Assembly: GCA_016861165.1 (NCBI GenBank)
Contig: BOKV01000019.1
Span: 29,424-93,423, forward strand
Length of the DNA stretch: 64,000 nucleotides
Source of the DNA: Alphaproteobacteria bacterium
Lineage (GTDB): Bacteria > Pseudomonadota > Alphaproteobacteria > Rhizobiales > Rhizobiaceae
Direction: 5' to 3'
The notes beneath the pieces were generated by a model. The model saw only the letters and a list, made by a program, of their open reading frames with translations, was not told where the DNA came from and made no database searches. Shown here piece by piece: positions 9,064-17,876 of the stretch; positions within the stretch are counted from its first letter, which is position 1; each line of letters opens with the position of its first letter. Both the position numbers and the translations under genes were made by a program.

Positions 9064-9336
9064 TCAGCCTTCCCGTCCGCCCGGGAACTCGGGCAGCATG
9101 CCCAGCGCCTGCAGATAGAGGTCGCGCACCGCGTCCTGCTCCTGGCGCTCGGCGAGGTCCTGCCTGCGCAGCCGGATGACCTGGCGCAGCACCTTGGTGT
9201 CGAAGCCGTTGGCCTTGGCCTCGGCGAACACCTCGCGGATATCGTCGGCGATCGCCTTCTTTTCCTCCTCGAGCCGTTCGACCCGTTCGACGATCGAGCG
9301 AAGCTGGTCGCGGGCGAAGCTGACGGTGTCCGACAT
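9064..9336 (-). CDS. gapR: GapR nucleoid-associated protein (DUF2312)
   Basis: A 90-residue alphaproteobacterial protein of the DUF2312 family, which includes Caulobacter GapR, a tetrameric protein that encircles AT-rich, overtwisted DNA and assists type II topoisomerases ahead of forks and RNA polymerase. The helical N-terminus with repeated charged residues (RDQLRSIVERVERLEEEKK), the AKANGFDTKVLRQVIRLR block and the short C-terminal LYLQALG are all conserved. Length matches Caulobacter GapR (89 residues). It is the last gene of a minus-strand cluster, 45 bases after DUF1244. Confidence 0.92.
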   Translation of the reverse strand: MSDTVSFARDQLRSIVERVERLEEEKKAIADDIREVFAEAKANGFDTKVLRQVIRLRRQDLAERQEQDAVRDLYLQALGMLPEFPGGREG

Positions 9337-9381
9337 CGGTTTCTCCGGTTGGGCGTGATGCGATTGGCAGGAGGGGCAGCG

Positions 9382-9678
9382 TCAGTGGGCCGGCCGGTTG
9401 CGGGTGAAGGCCGCCTGCTGTTCGCTGCTGGCTTCGGTCTGATGGCGCGAGCGCCACTCCTCATAGGGCATGCCGTAGACGATCTCGCGCGCCCGCGGCT
9501 TGTCGAGCGCGATGCCGCGTTCGGCCGCCGCCTCCTGGTACCAGTTGGCCAGGCAGTTGCGGCAGAAGCCGGCGAGGTTCATCAGGTCGATGTTCTGCAC
9601 GTCGGTGCGCTGGCGCAGATGCGACACCAGCCGGCGGAACACCTGCGCCTCCAGTTCGATGCGGGTCTGCTCGTCCAT
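9382..9678 (-). CDS. DUF1244 domain-containing protein
   Basis: A 98-residue protein of the DUF1244 family, small conserved helical proteins of unknown role in Proteobacteria. The family core is VFRRLVSHLRQRTDVQNIDL followed by NLAGFCRNCLANWY, with a CxxC pair that might bind metal, then GMPYEEWRSRHQ. A GGGAGAG ribosome site sits about 5 bases before the ATG at 9678. It lies between N-formylglutamate amidohydrolase and gapR on the same strand, an order conserved in Rhizobiales. Confidence 0.87.
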   Translation of the reverse strand: MDEQTRIELEAQVFRRLVSHLRQRTDVQNIDLMNLAGFCRNCLANWYQEAAAERGIALDKPRAREIVYGMPYEEWRSRHQTEASSEQQAAFTRNRPAH

Positions 9679-9712
9679 GGCTTCTCTCCCGATTCGGGTC
9701 CGTCTTGCCGCG

Positions 9713-9750
9713 TCATCCTGTCCGCCTTGCGTTGCCGCTCGGCGGGATCA
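9713..9750 (+). repeat. Dispersed 38-bp hairpin repeat, copy A
   Basis: An intergenic element starting TCATCCTGTCCGCC and ending CTCGGCGGGATCA. Its ends are complementary apart from a four-base bulge (TCATCC-TGTC-CGCC against GGCGGGATCA, the final bases varying). It lies between the DUF1244 and N-formylglutamate amidohydrolase genes. Near-identical copies occur at 25452-25489 (inverted), 33915-33952 and, with a degenerate left end, 48361-48392. Confidence 0.75.
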
Positions 9751-9754
9751 AGCG

Positions 9755-10564
9755 CTAGCCTTCTTGCGCCAGGTCGTCGACCGGACCCGTCCGCGAACCG
9801 AAATGGCGCACCGCGTGGATTTCCGCAAGGCCGTTGAGGCGCGCCAGGATCGGCGCCAGCAGGTCGACCCATCGCGCCACACCGGGCTCGTCGCCGATCA
9901 GGTCCTGGCGGATCTCGATCAGCGCATGGGCGAGGCCGCGCCGGGTGCAATGGCGGTACATGGTGTCGTTGCGGAGCGCGCCGTCATAGGGCTCGTTGTC
10001 GCCGACGGTGAGGCCGCCGACCGCCTCCAGTTCGCCGATCAGCGGCTTGGCGAAACGCGGATCGGCATCCCACAGTACCGCGACCTGCCAGTCGCGCTTC
10101 CTGCCTTGCCAGGTGTCGGTGAAGCTGTGCACCGAGAAGATGGCGGGCACGACGCCGGCCGCCAGCGCGCGGTCGATCAGGTCGTCGATCGCATCGTGGT
10201 AGGGCCGGTGGAAGGCGCCGATCCGGTAGGCGGTCTCCCCGGCGCTGATCGGGTGGTTGCCGGGGATCACCGTCCCGTCCGACAGGCGCATGACCAGGGT
10301 CGGATCGTCCTCGCCGCGGTTCGGATCGATCAGCAGGCGCGAATAGGTGGTCAGCACGGCCGGCACGCCCAGCCGCCCGGCGAGCCCCAGCGTCACCGCC
10401 CGCGCGCCGATGTCGTAGGCGATGTGGCGGCCGAATTCCGCCGGCGCCAGCCCGAGCCTGCCATAGGGCGTCGGCAGTTCGGCGCGGGCGTGATCGCACA
10501 GGAGGACGAGCCCCCTCGAAAGGTCGCCGTCGATCGTTTCGACCGGGTTGAACGCTTCGTCCAT
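9755..10564 (-). CDS. N-formylglutamate amidohydrolase family protein
   Basis: A 269-residue protein of the N-formylglutamate amidohydrolase (HutG-type) family, which hydrolyses N-formyl-L-glutamate or related N-acyl amino acids. Family motifs: LVLLCDHARAELP (metal-binding Asp-His), LLIDPNRGEDD, AIFSVHSFTDTWQG (catalytic His region) and IEIRQDLIG near the C-terminus. No hut genes are nearby, so a role in histidine breakdown is not supported by context. The ATG at 10564 was chosen where homology begins. Confidence 0.87.
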   Translation of the reverse strand: MDEAFNPVETIDGDLSRGLVLLCDHARAELPTPYGRLGLAPAEFGRHIAYDIGARAVTLGLAGRLGVPAVLTTYSRLLIDPNRGEDDPTLVMRLSDGTVIPGNHPISAGETAYRIGAFHRPYHDAIDDLIDRALAAGVVPAIFSVHSFTDTWQGRKRDWQVAVLWDADPRFAKPLIGELEAVGGLTVGDNEPYDGALRNDTMYRHCTRRGLAHALIEIRQDLIGDEPGVARWVDLLAPILARLNGLAEIHAVRHFGSRTGPVDDLAQEG

Positions 10565-10689
10565 TGTCGTCCTGGAAGCCGCCGCCGCCAAAGCCGGCAG
10601 GCTCTTGTCACAACGGCACAAAAGGATCAATGGTCGCCGGCGTTTTTGTCGGCCGGGCGGCGCCCGCCGGCGCCGGGACCGTTGCCACC

Positions 10690-11583
10690 ATGACCACCCA
10701 GTCGGCCCTCGCCAAGGGCCAGATCGCCTTTGCCGTCGCCTTCGCCCTGCTGATCGTCGGCGCAGTCGCCATGGGCGCCTCGCCGATCTTCGTGCGCCAT
10801 GCCGAGGTCGGGCCGTTCGCCAGCGCCTTCTGGCGCGCCGCGCTCGCGCTACCGGTGCTGTGGCTGTGGACGGCGGTCGAAGCGCGCGCCGCCCCTGCCG
10901 CCCCGGCGCCGCGGTTTCCCGCCGCCGTCGTCCTGTCGGGGCTGTTCTTCGCCGGCGACCTCGTCTTCTGGCATCTGGCCATCCTCAATACGACGATGGC
11001 CAATGCCACGCTGATGGCCTGCCTCGCCCCGGTCTGGGTGCTGATCCTGTCGGGCGTGTTCATCGGCGAGCCGGTGGACCGGCGGTCATTCGCCGGCCTC
11101 GCCATCTGTCTCGCCGGCGCGGCGCTGCTGATCGGCTCGAGCTACCGCGTCGACCCCACGCGGCTGATTGGCGATTTCTACGGGCTGGTCACTTCGGTGT
11201 TCTTCGGCCTCTACTTCCTCGCCGTGCGCGTGGCGCGGCGCCGCCTGGGCGGCGGCCGGCTCACACTGTCGTCGACCATCGTCACCGCCGCCATCTTGTT
11301 CGTCGTCGCGCTCATTTCCGGCAACGACCTCATGCCGACCACCGCATCGGGCTATGCCTCGCTTGCGGCACTCGGCATCGTCAGCCAGGCCGGCGGCCAG
11401 GGCATGCTCGCCGTGGCGCTCGGCGCGCTGTCGGCGGCCTTCTCCTCGCTGGTGATCTTCATCGAGGCGGTCGCCGCCGCGCTGTTCGGCTGGGTGCTGT
11501 TCGGCGAGGCGATGGGGCCGATGCAGATGGCCGGCGCGGCGCTGATCCTGACCGGCATCTGGGTGGCGCGCCCGCGCCAGTGA
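10690..11583 (+). CDS. DMT/EamA-family transporter
   Basis: A 297-residue inner-membrane protein with about ten predicted spans arranged as two EamA repeats, for example FAVAFALLIVGAVAMGASPIF at the start and ALILTGIWVA at the end. Drug/metabolite transporters export amino acids, nucleosides or other small metabolites; the substrate is unknown. The N-terminal signature SPIFVRHAEVGPFASAFWR and a second-half EAVAAALFGWVLFGE are typical. An alternative ATG at 10630 has a better ribosome site (AAAAGGA) and would add 20 residues, so the start is uncertain. Confidence 0.85.
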   Translation: MTTQSALAKGQIAFAVAFALLIVGAVAMGASPIFVRHAEVGPFASAFWRAALALPVLWLWTAVEARAAPAAPAPRFPAAVVLSGLFFAGDLVFWHLAILNTTMANATLMACLAPVWVLILSGVFIGEPVDRRSFAGLAICLAGAALLIGSSYRVDPTRLIGDFYGLVTSVFFGLYFLAVRVARRRLGGGRLTLSSTIVTAAILFVVALISGNDLMPTTASGYASLAALGIVSQAGGQGMLAVALGALSAAFSSLVIFIEAVAAALFGWVLFGEAMGPMQMAGAALILTGIWVARPRQ

Positions 11584-11658
11584 GCCCGCCGCGAGGCCCC
11601 GACGCAGCCGCCGCGGCGGCGTTGACAGGGAGGATGGCCTGCTTCACAAGAAGGCAAA

Positions 11659-12162
11659 ATGATCTCGGCAATCGAACCGGACCGCGCAGTGCCAGTCGAA
11701 CCCGCATGGTGCCTCGCGACGACGGTGGTCGCGCGGCGGCGGGCGCTGTTTTTCGCCGTCGCGCTGACCGCGCTTGCCGCCGCCGTCGACGCCGCCCACG
11801 CCGATTTCCGCCTCTGCAACGACACCAAGAGCCTGATCGGCGTCGCCCTCGGCTATCGCGACAACGGCCAGTGGGTGACGGAGGGCTGGTGGCAGGTGCC
11901 GGGCGAAACCTGCGCCTCGCTGATCGAGGGCGACCTCAATTCGCGCTACTACTACCTCTATGCCGAGGACGCCGACCGCGGCGGCCAGTGGCGCGGCGAT
12001 GTCTTCATGTGCACCTCCGACCGCAAGTTCCGCATTGACGGGGTCGAGGAGTGCTTCGCCCGCGGCCACCAGAAGACCGGCTTTTTCGAGGTCGACACTG
12101 GCAACAAGGAAAGCTGGATGGTACGCCTCACCGAGTCGGGCCAGACGGGCAGCTCACAGTAA
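11659..12162 (+). CDS. DUF1036 domain-containing secreted protein
   Basis: A 167-residue protein with a signal segment (RRRALFFAVALTALAAAVDAAHA, about residues 26-48) and a DUF1036 domain of unknown function. Family features: FRLCNDTKSLIGVALGYRD, WVTEGWWQVPGETC, YYYLYAED and FMCTSDRKFRI, with conserved cysteines that probably form periplasmic disulfides. It ends 16 bases before pykA on the same strand, an arrangement common in Rhizobiales, so cotranscription is likely. Confidence 0.85.
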   Translation: MISAIEPDRAVPVEPAWCLATTVVARRRALFFAVALTALAAAVDAAHADFRLCNDTKSLIGVALGYRDNGQWVTEGWWQVPGETCASLIEGDLNSRYYYLYAEDADRGGQWRGDVFMCTSDRKFRIDGVEECFARGHQKTGFFEVDTGNKESWMVRLTESGQTGSSQ

Positions 12163-12178
12163 CGGGAACCTCCAGCCG

Positions 12179-13615
12179 ATGCGCCGCAACCGCCGCGTGA
12201 AGATTCTCGCCACCCTGGGGCCTGCCTCGGACAAGAAGGAGACCATCGCCGAGCTGTTTCGGGCCGGTGCCGACCTGTTCCGCATCAACATGAGCCATTC
12301 CGACCATGCCATGCTGGGCAGCCTGGTCGCGCAGATCCGCGCGATCGAGCGCGAGACCGGCCGCCCGATCGGCATCGTCGTCGACCTGCAGGGCCCCAAG
12401 CATCGCATCGGCACGTTCACCGAGGGCCGCATCGAGGTGAAGCCTGGCGACCGCATCACCTTCGACAGCGACCCCGCTCCCGGCACGCGCCAGCGCGTGC
12501 GGCTGCCCCACCCCGAGATCCTGCGGGCGCTGAAGCCCGGCCACCGCATCCTTATCGATGACGGCCGCGTCCGGCTCAAGGCGCGCAAATGCTCGCCGGA
12601 AGCGGTGCAGGCCGAGGTCGTCGTCGGCAGCGTGCTCTCCGACCGCAAGGGCCTCAGCCTGCCCGATACCGAGATTTCGGTCAGCGCCATGACCGACAAG
12701 GACCGGCGCGACCTCGAGGCGGCCATCGCCAACGAGGTCGACTGGGTGGCGCTGTCATTCGTCCAGCGCCCCGATGACCTGGCCGAGGTGCGCAAGATCG
12801 CCCGCGGTCGCGTCGGCGTCATGGCCAAGATCGAGAAGCCGCAGGCGGTCGAGCGACTGGCCGAGATCATCGATCTCGCCGACGCCATCATGATCGCCCG
12901 CGGCGATCTCGGCGTCGAGATGCCGCTCGAAGCGGTGCCCGGCATCCAGAAGCAGATCACCCGCGCCTGCCGGCGCACCGGCAAGCCGGTGGTGGTCGCC
13001 ACGCAGATGCTGGAATCGATGATCGCCGCGCCGATCCCGACGCGCGCCGAGGTCTCCGACGTGGCCACCGCCGTCTACGAGGGCGCCGACGCGATCATGC
13101 TGTCGGCCGAATCGGCCGCCGGCAAGTTTCCGATCGAGGCGGTTGCGACCATGAACTCGATCGCCGAGCATGTCGAGCGCGACCCCAACTATCGCGGCAT
13201 CATCACCGCCCAGCGCCCCGAGCCGGAGCCGACCGGAGCCGACGCCATCTCGCTCGCCGCCCGCCAGATCGCCGAGACGCTCAATCTGGCGGCGATCATC
13301 TGCTACACGGCGTCGGGGGCGACCGGCCTGCGCGCCGCCCGCGAGCGGCCGGCCAAGCCGATCATCGCGCTGTCGCCAGTCGACCGCACTGCCCGGCGCC
13401 TCGCCCTCGTCTGGGGCCTGCACTGCGTCGTCACCGAGGATGCGCGCGACCTCGACGACATGGTCGACCGCGCCTGCCGCATAGCAGTCGACGAGGATTT
13501 CGCCGGGCCGGGCGACCGCGTCATCATCTCGGCCGGCGTGCCGTTGCGCACGCCGGGCTCGACCAACATGCTGCGCATCGCCTACGTCGCCAGCGACGGC
13601 CGCTCCGGCATCTGA
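12179..13615 (+). CDS. pykA: Pyruvate kinase
   Basis: A 478-residue cytoplasmic enzyme making pyruvate and ATP from phosphoenolpyruvate and ADP, the last step of glycolysis. Signatures in order: VKILATLGPAS, NMSHSDH, VVDLQGPKHRIG, a B domain at about residues 75-165, WVALSFVQRP, the catalytic MAKIEKPQA (Lys-Glu), MIARGDLGVEMPLE, VATQMLESMI and DAIMLSAESAAGKFPIEAV. Size is normal for type II enzymes. It follows the DUF1036 gene by 16 bases. Its 3' end overlaps the convergent hydrolase gene by 34 bases. Confidence 0.96.
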   Translation: MRRNRRVKILATLGPASDKKETIAELFRAGADLFRINMSHSDHAMLGSLVAQIRAIERETGRPIGIVVDLQGPKHRIGTFTEGRIEVKPGDRITFDSDPAPGTRQRVRLPHPEILRALKPGHRILIDDGRVRLKARKCSPEAVQAEVVVGSVLSDRKGLSLPDTEISVSAMTDKDRRDLEAAIANEVDWVALSFVQRPDDLAEVRKIARGRVGVMAKIEKPQAVERLAEIIDLADAIMIARGDLGVEMPLEAVPGIQKQITRACRRTGKPVVVATQMLESMIAAPIPTRAEVSDVATAVYEGADAIMLSAESAAGKFPIEAVATMNSIAEHVERDPNYRGIITAQRPEPEPTGADAISLAARQIAETLNLAAIICYTASGATGLRAARERPAKPIIALSPVDRTARRLALVWGLHCVVTEDARDLDDMVDRACRIAVDEDFAGPGDRVIISAGVPLRTPGSTNMLRIAYVASDGRSGI

Positions 13616-14577
13616 GCCGGCGGTGCGATCCGGCCATTGAGCCGCTCGATCTCGGCGACGATCGCCTCGGTGTGGCTGTAGGTCGGCATGTGCCCGGCCT
13701 GCCTGAGCCATACCAGCCGCGCCCCGGCGATATCGCCGGCCAGGCGCACGGCATGGCGTTCAGGCGGCACGACGGCGTCGCTGTCACCGGTGATGATCAC
13801 GGTGGGCACGGCGATGGCGCCATAGCGCGGCGACAGCCGGCGGACATGGCCGTGCAGCTGGCAGAGATCGGCCGCGTTGTGCCGGAAGGCCGCCGGCCGC
13901 AGCACCAGGCGCGTCGCCGAGCGGCGGGCATAGTCGCCGGGCGGCCGGTCCGGCGCGAACACCGCCCGCACGGCGCTCGCATATCTGAGATGGCCAAAGG
14001 GAATGGCGACAAGATGTGCGAACAGCCGGCCGGTCATGGGCCGGCTGGCGAGCCGGTTGTACCAGCTGATGCGCGCGCCCGGCCAGGGGTGGCTCGCCGG
14101 TGCGATGAGGACCAGCCCGGCCGTCCTGGCCGGATGGTCGACGGCGAAGGCGGCGGCCACGGCGCCGCCCAGCGAATGGCCGACGATGACCGCCCGTTCG
14201 ATGCCCAGTTGTTCCATCAGTCCGGCAACCTGGCCCGCCTGCGCGTCGGGCGCCGCGTCGCCATGCGCCCGCTGCGAATAGCCGGCGCCGGGCCGGTCGA
14301 GAAAGACCATGCGGGCACGGCCGGCGAGGCATTGGCCGAAGGCGCCGAAGAGGTCGCGCGCGTTGCCGGCCGCCCCGTGCAGGAACACCATCGGCGCCAG
14401 ATCGGCGCCGGGCCCGTCGGCGACGTCAATGTAGTGCAGCCGCCTTCCGCCGACCTCGGCGAAGGCGCCGACCGGCGGAAAGCGCGCCTCGATGCGGCGC
14501 GTCAGCAGCCTGGTCGTCGGCAGGAGCACGAGCGCCAGCGTGGCGAGCGCGCCGACCATCGCGCCGAGCCAGCCCAT
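13582..14577 (-). CDS. Alpha/beta hydrolase, membrane-anchored
   Basis: A 331-residue alpha/beta-fold hydrolase. The N-terminus MGWLGAMVGALATLALVLLP is a membrane anchor. Fold motifs: MVFLHGAAGNARD (oxyanion), FLDRPGAGYSQR, the nucleophile elbow VGHSLGGAV, the acid in IITGDSDAVVPPE and the base in RQAGHMPTYS; the triad appears complete. The substrate is unknown. Its 3' end overlaps pykA convergently for 34 bases, and the upstream TPR gene ends only 7 bases before its ATG, so the two probably form an operon. Confidence 0.83.
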   Translation of the reverse strand: MGWLGAMVGALATLALVLLPTTRLLTRRIEARFPPVGAFAEVGGRRLHYIDVADGPGADLAPMVFLHGAAGNARDLFGAFGQCLAGRARMVFLDRPGAGYSQRAHGDAAPDAQAGQVAGLMEQLGIERAVIVGHSLGGAVAAAFAVDHPARTAGLVLIAPASHPWPGARISWYNRLASRPMTGRLFAHLVAIPFGHLRYASAVRAVFAPDRPPGDYARRSATRLVLRPAAFRHNAADLCQLHGHVRRLSPRYGAIAVPTVIITGDSDAVVPPERHAVRLAGDIAGARLVWLRQAGHMPTYSHTEAIVAEIERLNGRIAPPAQMPERPSLAT

Positions 14578-14584
14578 GGCGGCG

Positions 14585-15160
14585 TCAGCTCGCCCGGCCG
14601 GCGAGCTTCTCCTCCAGATCGACCACCGCCTTCTGCGCGTCCCGGTTGGCCGGATAGATCTCCAGCACCTTGTACCAGGCCTCCAGCGCCTTGCGCTCAG
14701 CGCCGGTGCGCGCAAGGATGACGCCGAGGCCGGACAGGGCGCCGAAATGGCGCGGCTCGATCTGCAGCGTACGCTCGATGTCGCTGATCGACCGGCCGTA
14801 GTCGGACATGACGAAATAGAGCGTGGCGCGCCGGTTCCAGCCCTCGGCATAGTCGGGGGCGAGCACCGTCACCTGCGTCAGCAGGTCCTCGGCGAGCGGG
14901 TGCTTCTTGTCCTGCATCGCCTTGTTGGCCCGCTCCATCAGCAGGTTGATGGTGGCCGATCCCGAATCGGTCCAGTGCGCCCAGATCTGGCGGGCGATGC
15001 GGTTGGCGGCGGCCGGCCGCGGCTGGTGGCGCAGGTCGTCGAAGAGTTGGTCGAGCGCCGCCGGCTGGGGTGGTGCCTCGGCGTCGGCCGGCTGGGCATG
15101 GCCCGGCAATGCCGGGCTGGCGATTACTGCCGCAGCGAGGAGAAGGGCGATCAGCCGCAT
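14585..15160 (-). CDS. Secreted TPR-repeat protein
   Basis: A 191-residue exported protein: signal peptide RLIALLLAAAVIASPALPGHAQ, then about three tetratricopeptide repeats over residues 65-185 (DLLTQVTVLAPDYAEGWNRR, ISDIERTLQIEPRHFGALSG, LEAWYKVLEIYPANRDAQ), which are protein-binding helices. Similar small periplasmic TPR proteins are common in Rhizobiales but have no assigned job. It precedes the alpha/beta hydrolase by 7 bases on the same strand. The ATG at 15160 is chosen over a TTG three codons upstream. Confidence 0.8.
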   Translation of the reverse strand: MRLIALLLAAAVIASPALPGHAQPADAEAPPQPAALDQLFDDLRHQPRPAAANRIARQIWAHWTDSGSATINLLMERANKAMQDKKHPLAEDLLTQVTVLAPDYAEGWNRRATLYFVMSDYGRSISDIERTLQIEPRHFGALSGLGVILARTGAERKALEAWYKVLEIYPANRDAQKAVVDLEEKLAGRAS

Positions 15161-15230
15161 GCCGCCCAATCTATCGGGGAGGCCGGCGGGGTCAAACGCA
15201 AAATTGCGTGAAAGTGGCGCGCTGCGGCGC

Positions 15231-15356
15231 TCAGCCCTGGCGGGCCTTGTAGCGCGGATTGGTCTTGTTGATGATGTAGACGCGGCCGCGCCGCCGCACC
15301 AGGCGGTTGGCGCGATGGCGTCCCTTCAGCGACTTGAGCGAGTTCTTGATCTTCAT
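15231..15356 (-). CDS. rpmJ: 50S ribosomal protein L36
   Basis: A 41-residue basic protein ([19 protein letters not shown] at the N-terminus, ending [12 protein letters not shown]). Sequence and length match the longer, cysteine-free alphaproteobacterial L36 (YkgO-like), which lacks the zinc-binding CxxC-CxxxxH of the classical form, so it works without zinc. It is a single gene with its own upstream region of about 245 bases, shared divergently with the gene at 15603. Confidence 0.95.
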   Translation of the reverse strand: MKIKNSLKSLKGRHRANRLVRRRGRVYIINKTNPRYKARQG

Positions 15357-15602
15357 GGCACCAACCGGGAAATGCGTCTGAGCCGGCCGCCGCGGCCATC
15401 GCCACAGGGGCGCCGCTCGCGCCTTCGAAAAGCTGGCGGGGCTAATACAGGATGGGCCCCGGCCCGTCAAGAAAGCCCCGTCAATCGAAGACCGGCAAGC
15501 AGGAAGCAAGGGCGCGCCGCAGTCCGCCGACGTTGCGCCACCGGCCGGCAGGGTCGGCGCAAGGTCGCGCCGGTATGCTGCCAACGCCAAGTCGGGGGAT
15601 GC

Positions 15603-15866
15603 ATGCCGGCCTATCTCATCGCCTATGACGTGAGCAGCGAGACCGCACGCCAGGACCTCGTGCGCGAGATCAGGTCCTGGCCGTGGGTCAAGCTGGCCGA
15701 GACGGCCTACGCGGTCGACACGCCGGACACGCCGCAGACGGTCTACAAGCAGCTCGCCCGCTTCCTCGGCCGCGACGATGTCGTCTATGTCGTCCGCTTG
15801 CGCCAGCCCTTCGCCGGCTATGGCCCCGACACGGTCAATGACTGGCTGCAGCAGCGCCTGCGCTGA
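15603..15866 (+). CDS. Orphan 87-residue protein, possible Cas2/SinR-like ferredoxin fold
   Basis: A compact protein that begins [16 protein letters not shown], continues with a helix ([16 protein letters not shown]), [18 protein letters not shown] and ends with [17 protein letters not shown]. The beta-alpha-beta-beta-alpha-beta order and the YDV first strand resemble stand-alone Cas2-like/SinR-like proteins, but there is no CRISPR array or cas gene nearby, so a CRISPR role is not supported. GGGGGA lies 4 bases upstream of the chosen ATG at 15603; another ATG at 15599 is in the wrong frame. Function unknown. Confidence 0.65.
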   Translation: MPAYLIAYDVSSETARQDLVREIRSWPWVKLAETAYAVDTPDTPQTVYKQLARFLGRDDVVYVVRLRQPFAGYGPDTVNDWLQQRLR

Positions 15867-16011
15867 CCAGTCCCCGGCCGGACATCTTGCCGCGCACGCC
15901 ATCGGCCGTCGCAATCGCGCCAACACACCGCGCCAGGCTGATCTAGAGCGATGACACCGGCATGCGGCGGTCCGGCTTCACCGTCGCGTGCGCATCAAGG
16001 GGATGGCGGCG

Positions 16012-17265
16012 ATGCGTCGGTTTTCGGGCTTTGCGCTGGCGCGCGAGGCCATGCGCGAACACAAGGGCTGGGGACGGCAGTGGGAGAGCCCCGAACCGCG
16101 CAGCCAGTATGACGTCGTCATCGTAGGCGCCGGCGGCCACGGCCTCGCCACCGCCTACTACCTTGCGGCCGAGCACGGCATCACCAATGTCGCGGTCCTC
16201 GACAAGGGCTGGCTCGGCGGCGGCAATACCGGCCGCAACACCACGATCATCCGCTCCAACTATCTCTACGACGAATCGGCGGCGATCTACGATCATGCGG
16301 TGCGGCTGTGGGAGGGGCTGAGCCAGGCGCTGAACTACAACGTCATGTTCTCGCAGCGCGGCGTCATGATGCTGGCCCACAACGTCCACGACGTGCAGGT
16401 GCTGAAGCGCCATGTCCACGCCAACCGCCTCAACGGCGTCGACAACGAGTGGCTGGACCCGGCCGCCGCCAGGGCCTTTTGTCCGCCGCTCAACATATCG
16501 AAGGCGGCGCGCTATCCGGTCGTTGGCGCCGCCCTGCAGCGGCGCGGCGGCGTCGCCCGCCATGACGCGGTCGCCTGGGGCTATGCCCGCGCCGCTTCGG
16601 CGAGGGGCGTTCATATCATCCAGAACTGCGAGGTGACCGGCATCCACCGCGGCCCCGACGGCGCGGTCACCGGCGTCGAGACGACGCGCGGCGCCATCAG
16701 GGCAAGAAAGGTCGGCGTCGTCGCCGCCGGCCATTCCTCGGTGGTGATGGCCATGGCCGGGCTGCGCATGCCGCTCGAGAGCTTTCCACTGCAGGCGCTG
16801 GTCTCCGAGCCGGTCAAGCCGTGCTTTCCCTGTGTCGTCATGTCGAACACGGTGCACGCCTACATCTCGCAGTCCGACAAGGGCGAGCTGGTGATCGGCG
16901 CCGGCACGGACCAGTACACGTCCTATTCGCAGACCGGCGGCCTGCACATCATCTCGCACACGCTCGACGCCATCTGCGAGATGTTCCCGATGTTCACCCG
17001 CATGAAGATGCTGCGCTCCTGGGGCGGCATCGTCGACGTGACGCCGGACCGCTCGCCGATCCTGGCGAAGACCCCGGTCAAGGGGCTCTATGTCAATTGC
17101 GGCTGGGGCACCGGCGGCTTCAAGGCGACACCCGGTTCGGGCCACGTCTTCGCCCACACCATCGCCCGCGACGATCCGCACCCGATCAACGCGCCGTTCA
17201 CGCTGGAGCGCTTCCGCACCGGCCGGCTGATCGACGAGGCGGCCGCCGCCGCCGTGGCCCATTGA
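16012..17265 (+). CDS. soxB: Sarcosine oxidase beta subunit
   Basis: A 417-residue flavin subunit of the heterotetrameric sarcosine oxidase, which oxidatively demethylates sarcosine to glycine, with O2 giving H2O2 and the methyl group passed to tetrahydrofolate. The FAD-binding fold is [17 protein letters not shown] at about residues 35-51, followed by [19 protein letters not shown]. His184 in [11 protein letters not shown] fits the position of the covalent FMN histidine. The C-terminus has [14 protein letters not shown]. The ATG at 16012 has AAGGGG 10 bases before it. It starts the soxB-x-soxD-soxA-soxG cluster. Confidence 0.95.
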   Translation: MRRFSGFALAREAMREHKGWGRQWESPEPRSQYDVVIVGAGGHGLATAYYLAAEHGITNVAVLDKGWLGGGNTGRNTTIIRSNYLYDESAAIYDHAVRLWEGLSQALNYNVMFSQRGVMMLAHNVHDVQVLKRHVHANRLNGVDNEWLDPAAARAFCPPLNISKAARYPVVGAALQRRGGVARHDAVAWGYARAASARGVHIIQNCEVTGIHRGPDGAVTGVETTRGAIRARKVGVVAAGHSSVVMAMAGLRMPLESFPLQALVSEPVKPCFPCVVMSNTVHAYISQSDKGELVIGAGTDQYTSYSQTGGLHIISHTLDAICEMFPMFTRMKMLRSWGGIVDVTPDRSPILAKTPVKGLYVNCGWGTGGFKATPGSGHVFAHTIARDDPHPINAPFTLERFRTGRLIDEAAAAAVAH

Positions 17266-17401
17266 GGAAGCCCGACATGCGCGGCGATCCCGGCCCGGCA
17301 GCGTCCGATTGTCTGGCGCCCGCCGCGCCGATAGACTGGCGGCGCCCGGCCCCGTGGGGGGCGCGCATTGCGATTGCAGTGCAAGACAAGGAACGGCTGT
17401 G

Positions 17402-17869
17402 ATGATTCCGAGGCTATTTGTTTGCCTGGTGTTGTTGTCGTTGTTTCCGACAACCTCAGGCGCGCAGAACATAACCGCCGGCGACCCGGATTCGGTCGTC
17501 AAGGCCATGCAGGAGATCGGCTACCGGGCCGAACTCAAGAAGGATGGCGAAGGCGATCCGATGATCGCCTCCGCCGCGGGCGGCTACAAGTTCGTCGTCT
17601 TCTTCTACGGATGCGAGGAGGGCGCCACCTGCGACACGTTCCAGTTCCACAGCAGTTTCAACGCCGACGGCGAGGTCACCGACGAGGCGATCAACGACTG
17701 GAACAGCAAGCGGCGTTTCGCCAAGGCCTATTTCGATGACGAGAAGGATGTCGTGCTCGTCATGGACATCGTCATGATCGAGGCGGGCCTGTCGGACACC
17801 GTGTTCCGGGAGGCCATGAGCATCTGGGAGGACCGGCTGACCACCTTCGCCAAGGAGATCGGCTTCTGA
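17402..17869 (+). CDS. YbjN domain-containing secreted protein
   Basis: A 155-residue protein with a signal peptide (IPRLFVCLVLLSLFPTTSGAQ) and a YbjN-like domain of unknown function, a fold related to type III secretion chaperones. Recognisable features are VVKAMQEIGYRAELKKDGEGDP, YKFVVFFYGCEEGATCDTFQF and WNSKRRFAKAYFDDE. It sits between soxB and soxD on the same strand, with 136 bases before it and 139 after. This placement is unusual inside a sox operon, and a strong hairpin follows it. Confidence 0.78.
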   Translation: MIPRLFVCLVLLSLFPTTSGAQNITAGDPDSVVKAMQEIGYRAELKKDGEGDPMIASAAGGYKFVVFFYGCEEGATCDTFQFHSSFNADGEVTDEAINDWNSKRRFAKAYFDDEKDVVLVMDIVMIEAGLSDTVFREAMSIWEDRLTTFAKEIGF

Positions 17870-17876
17870 CCCGGTG

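Noticed and set aside
15603..15866. A CRISPR-Cas locus around the Cas2-like gene
   Set aside because: No direct-repeat array and no other cas gene is visible in the window.
15867..16011. Glycine riboswitch upstream of soxB
   Set aside because: The 145-base gap lacks the paired glycine-aptamer pattern. It contains only a TCTAGAGC remnant of a common intergenic repeat.
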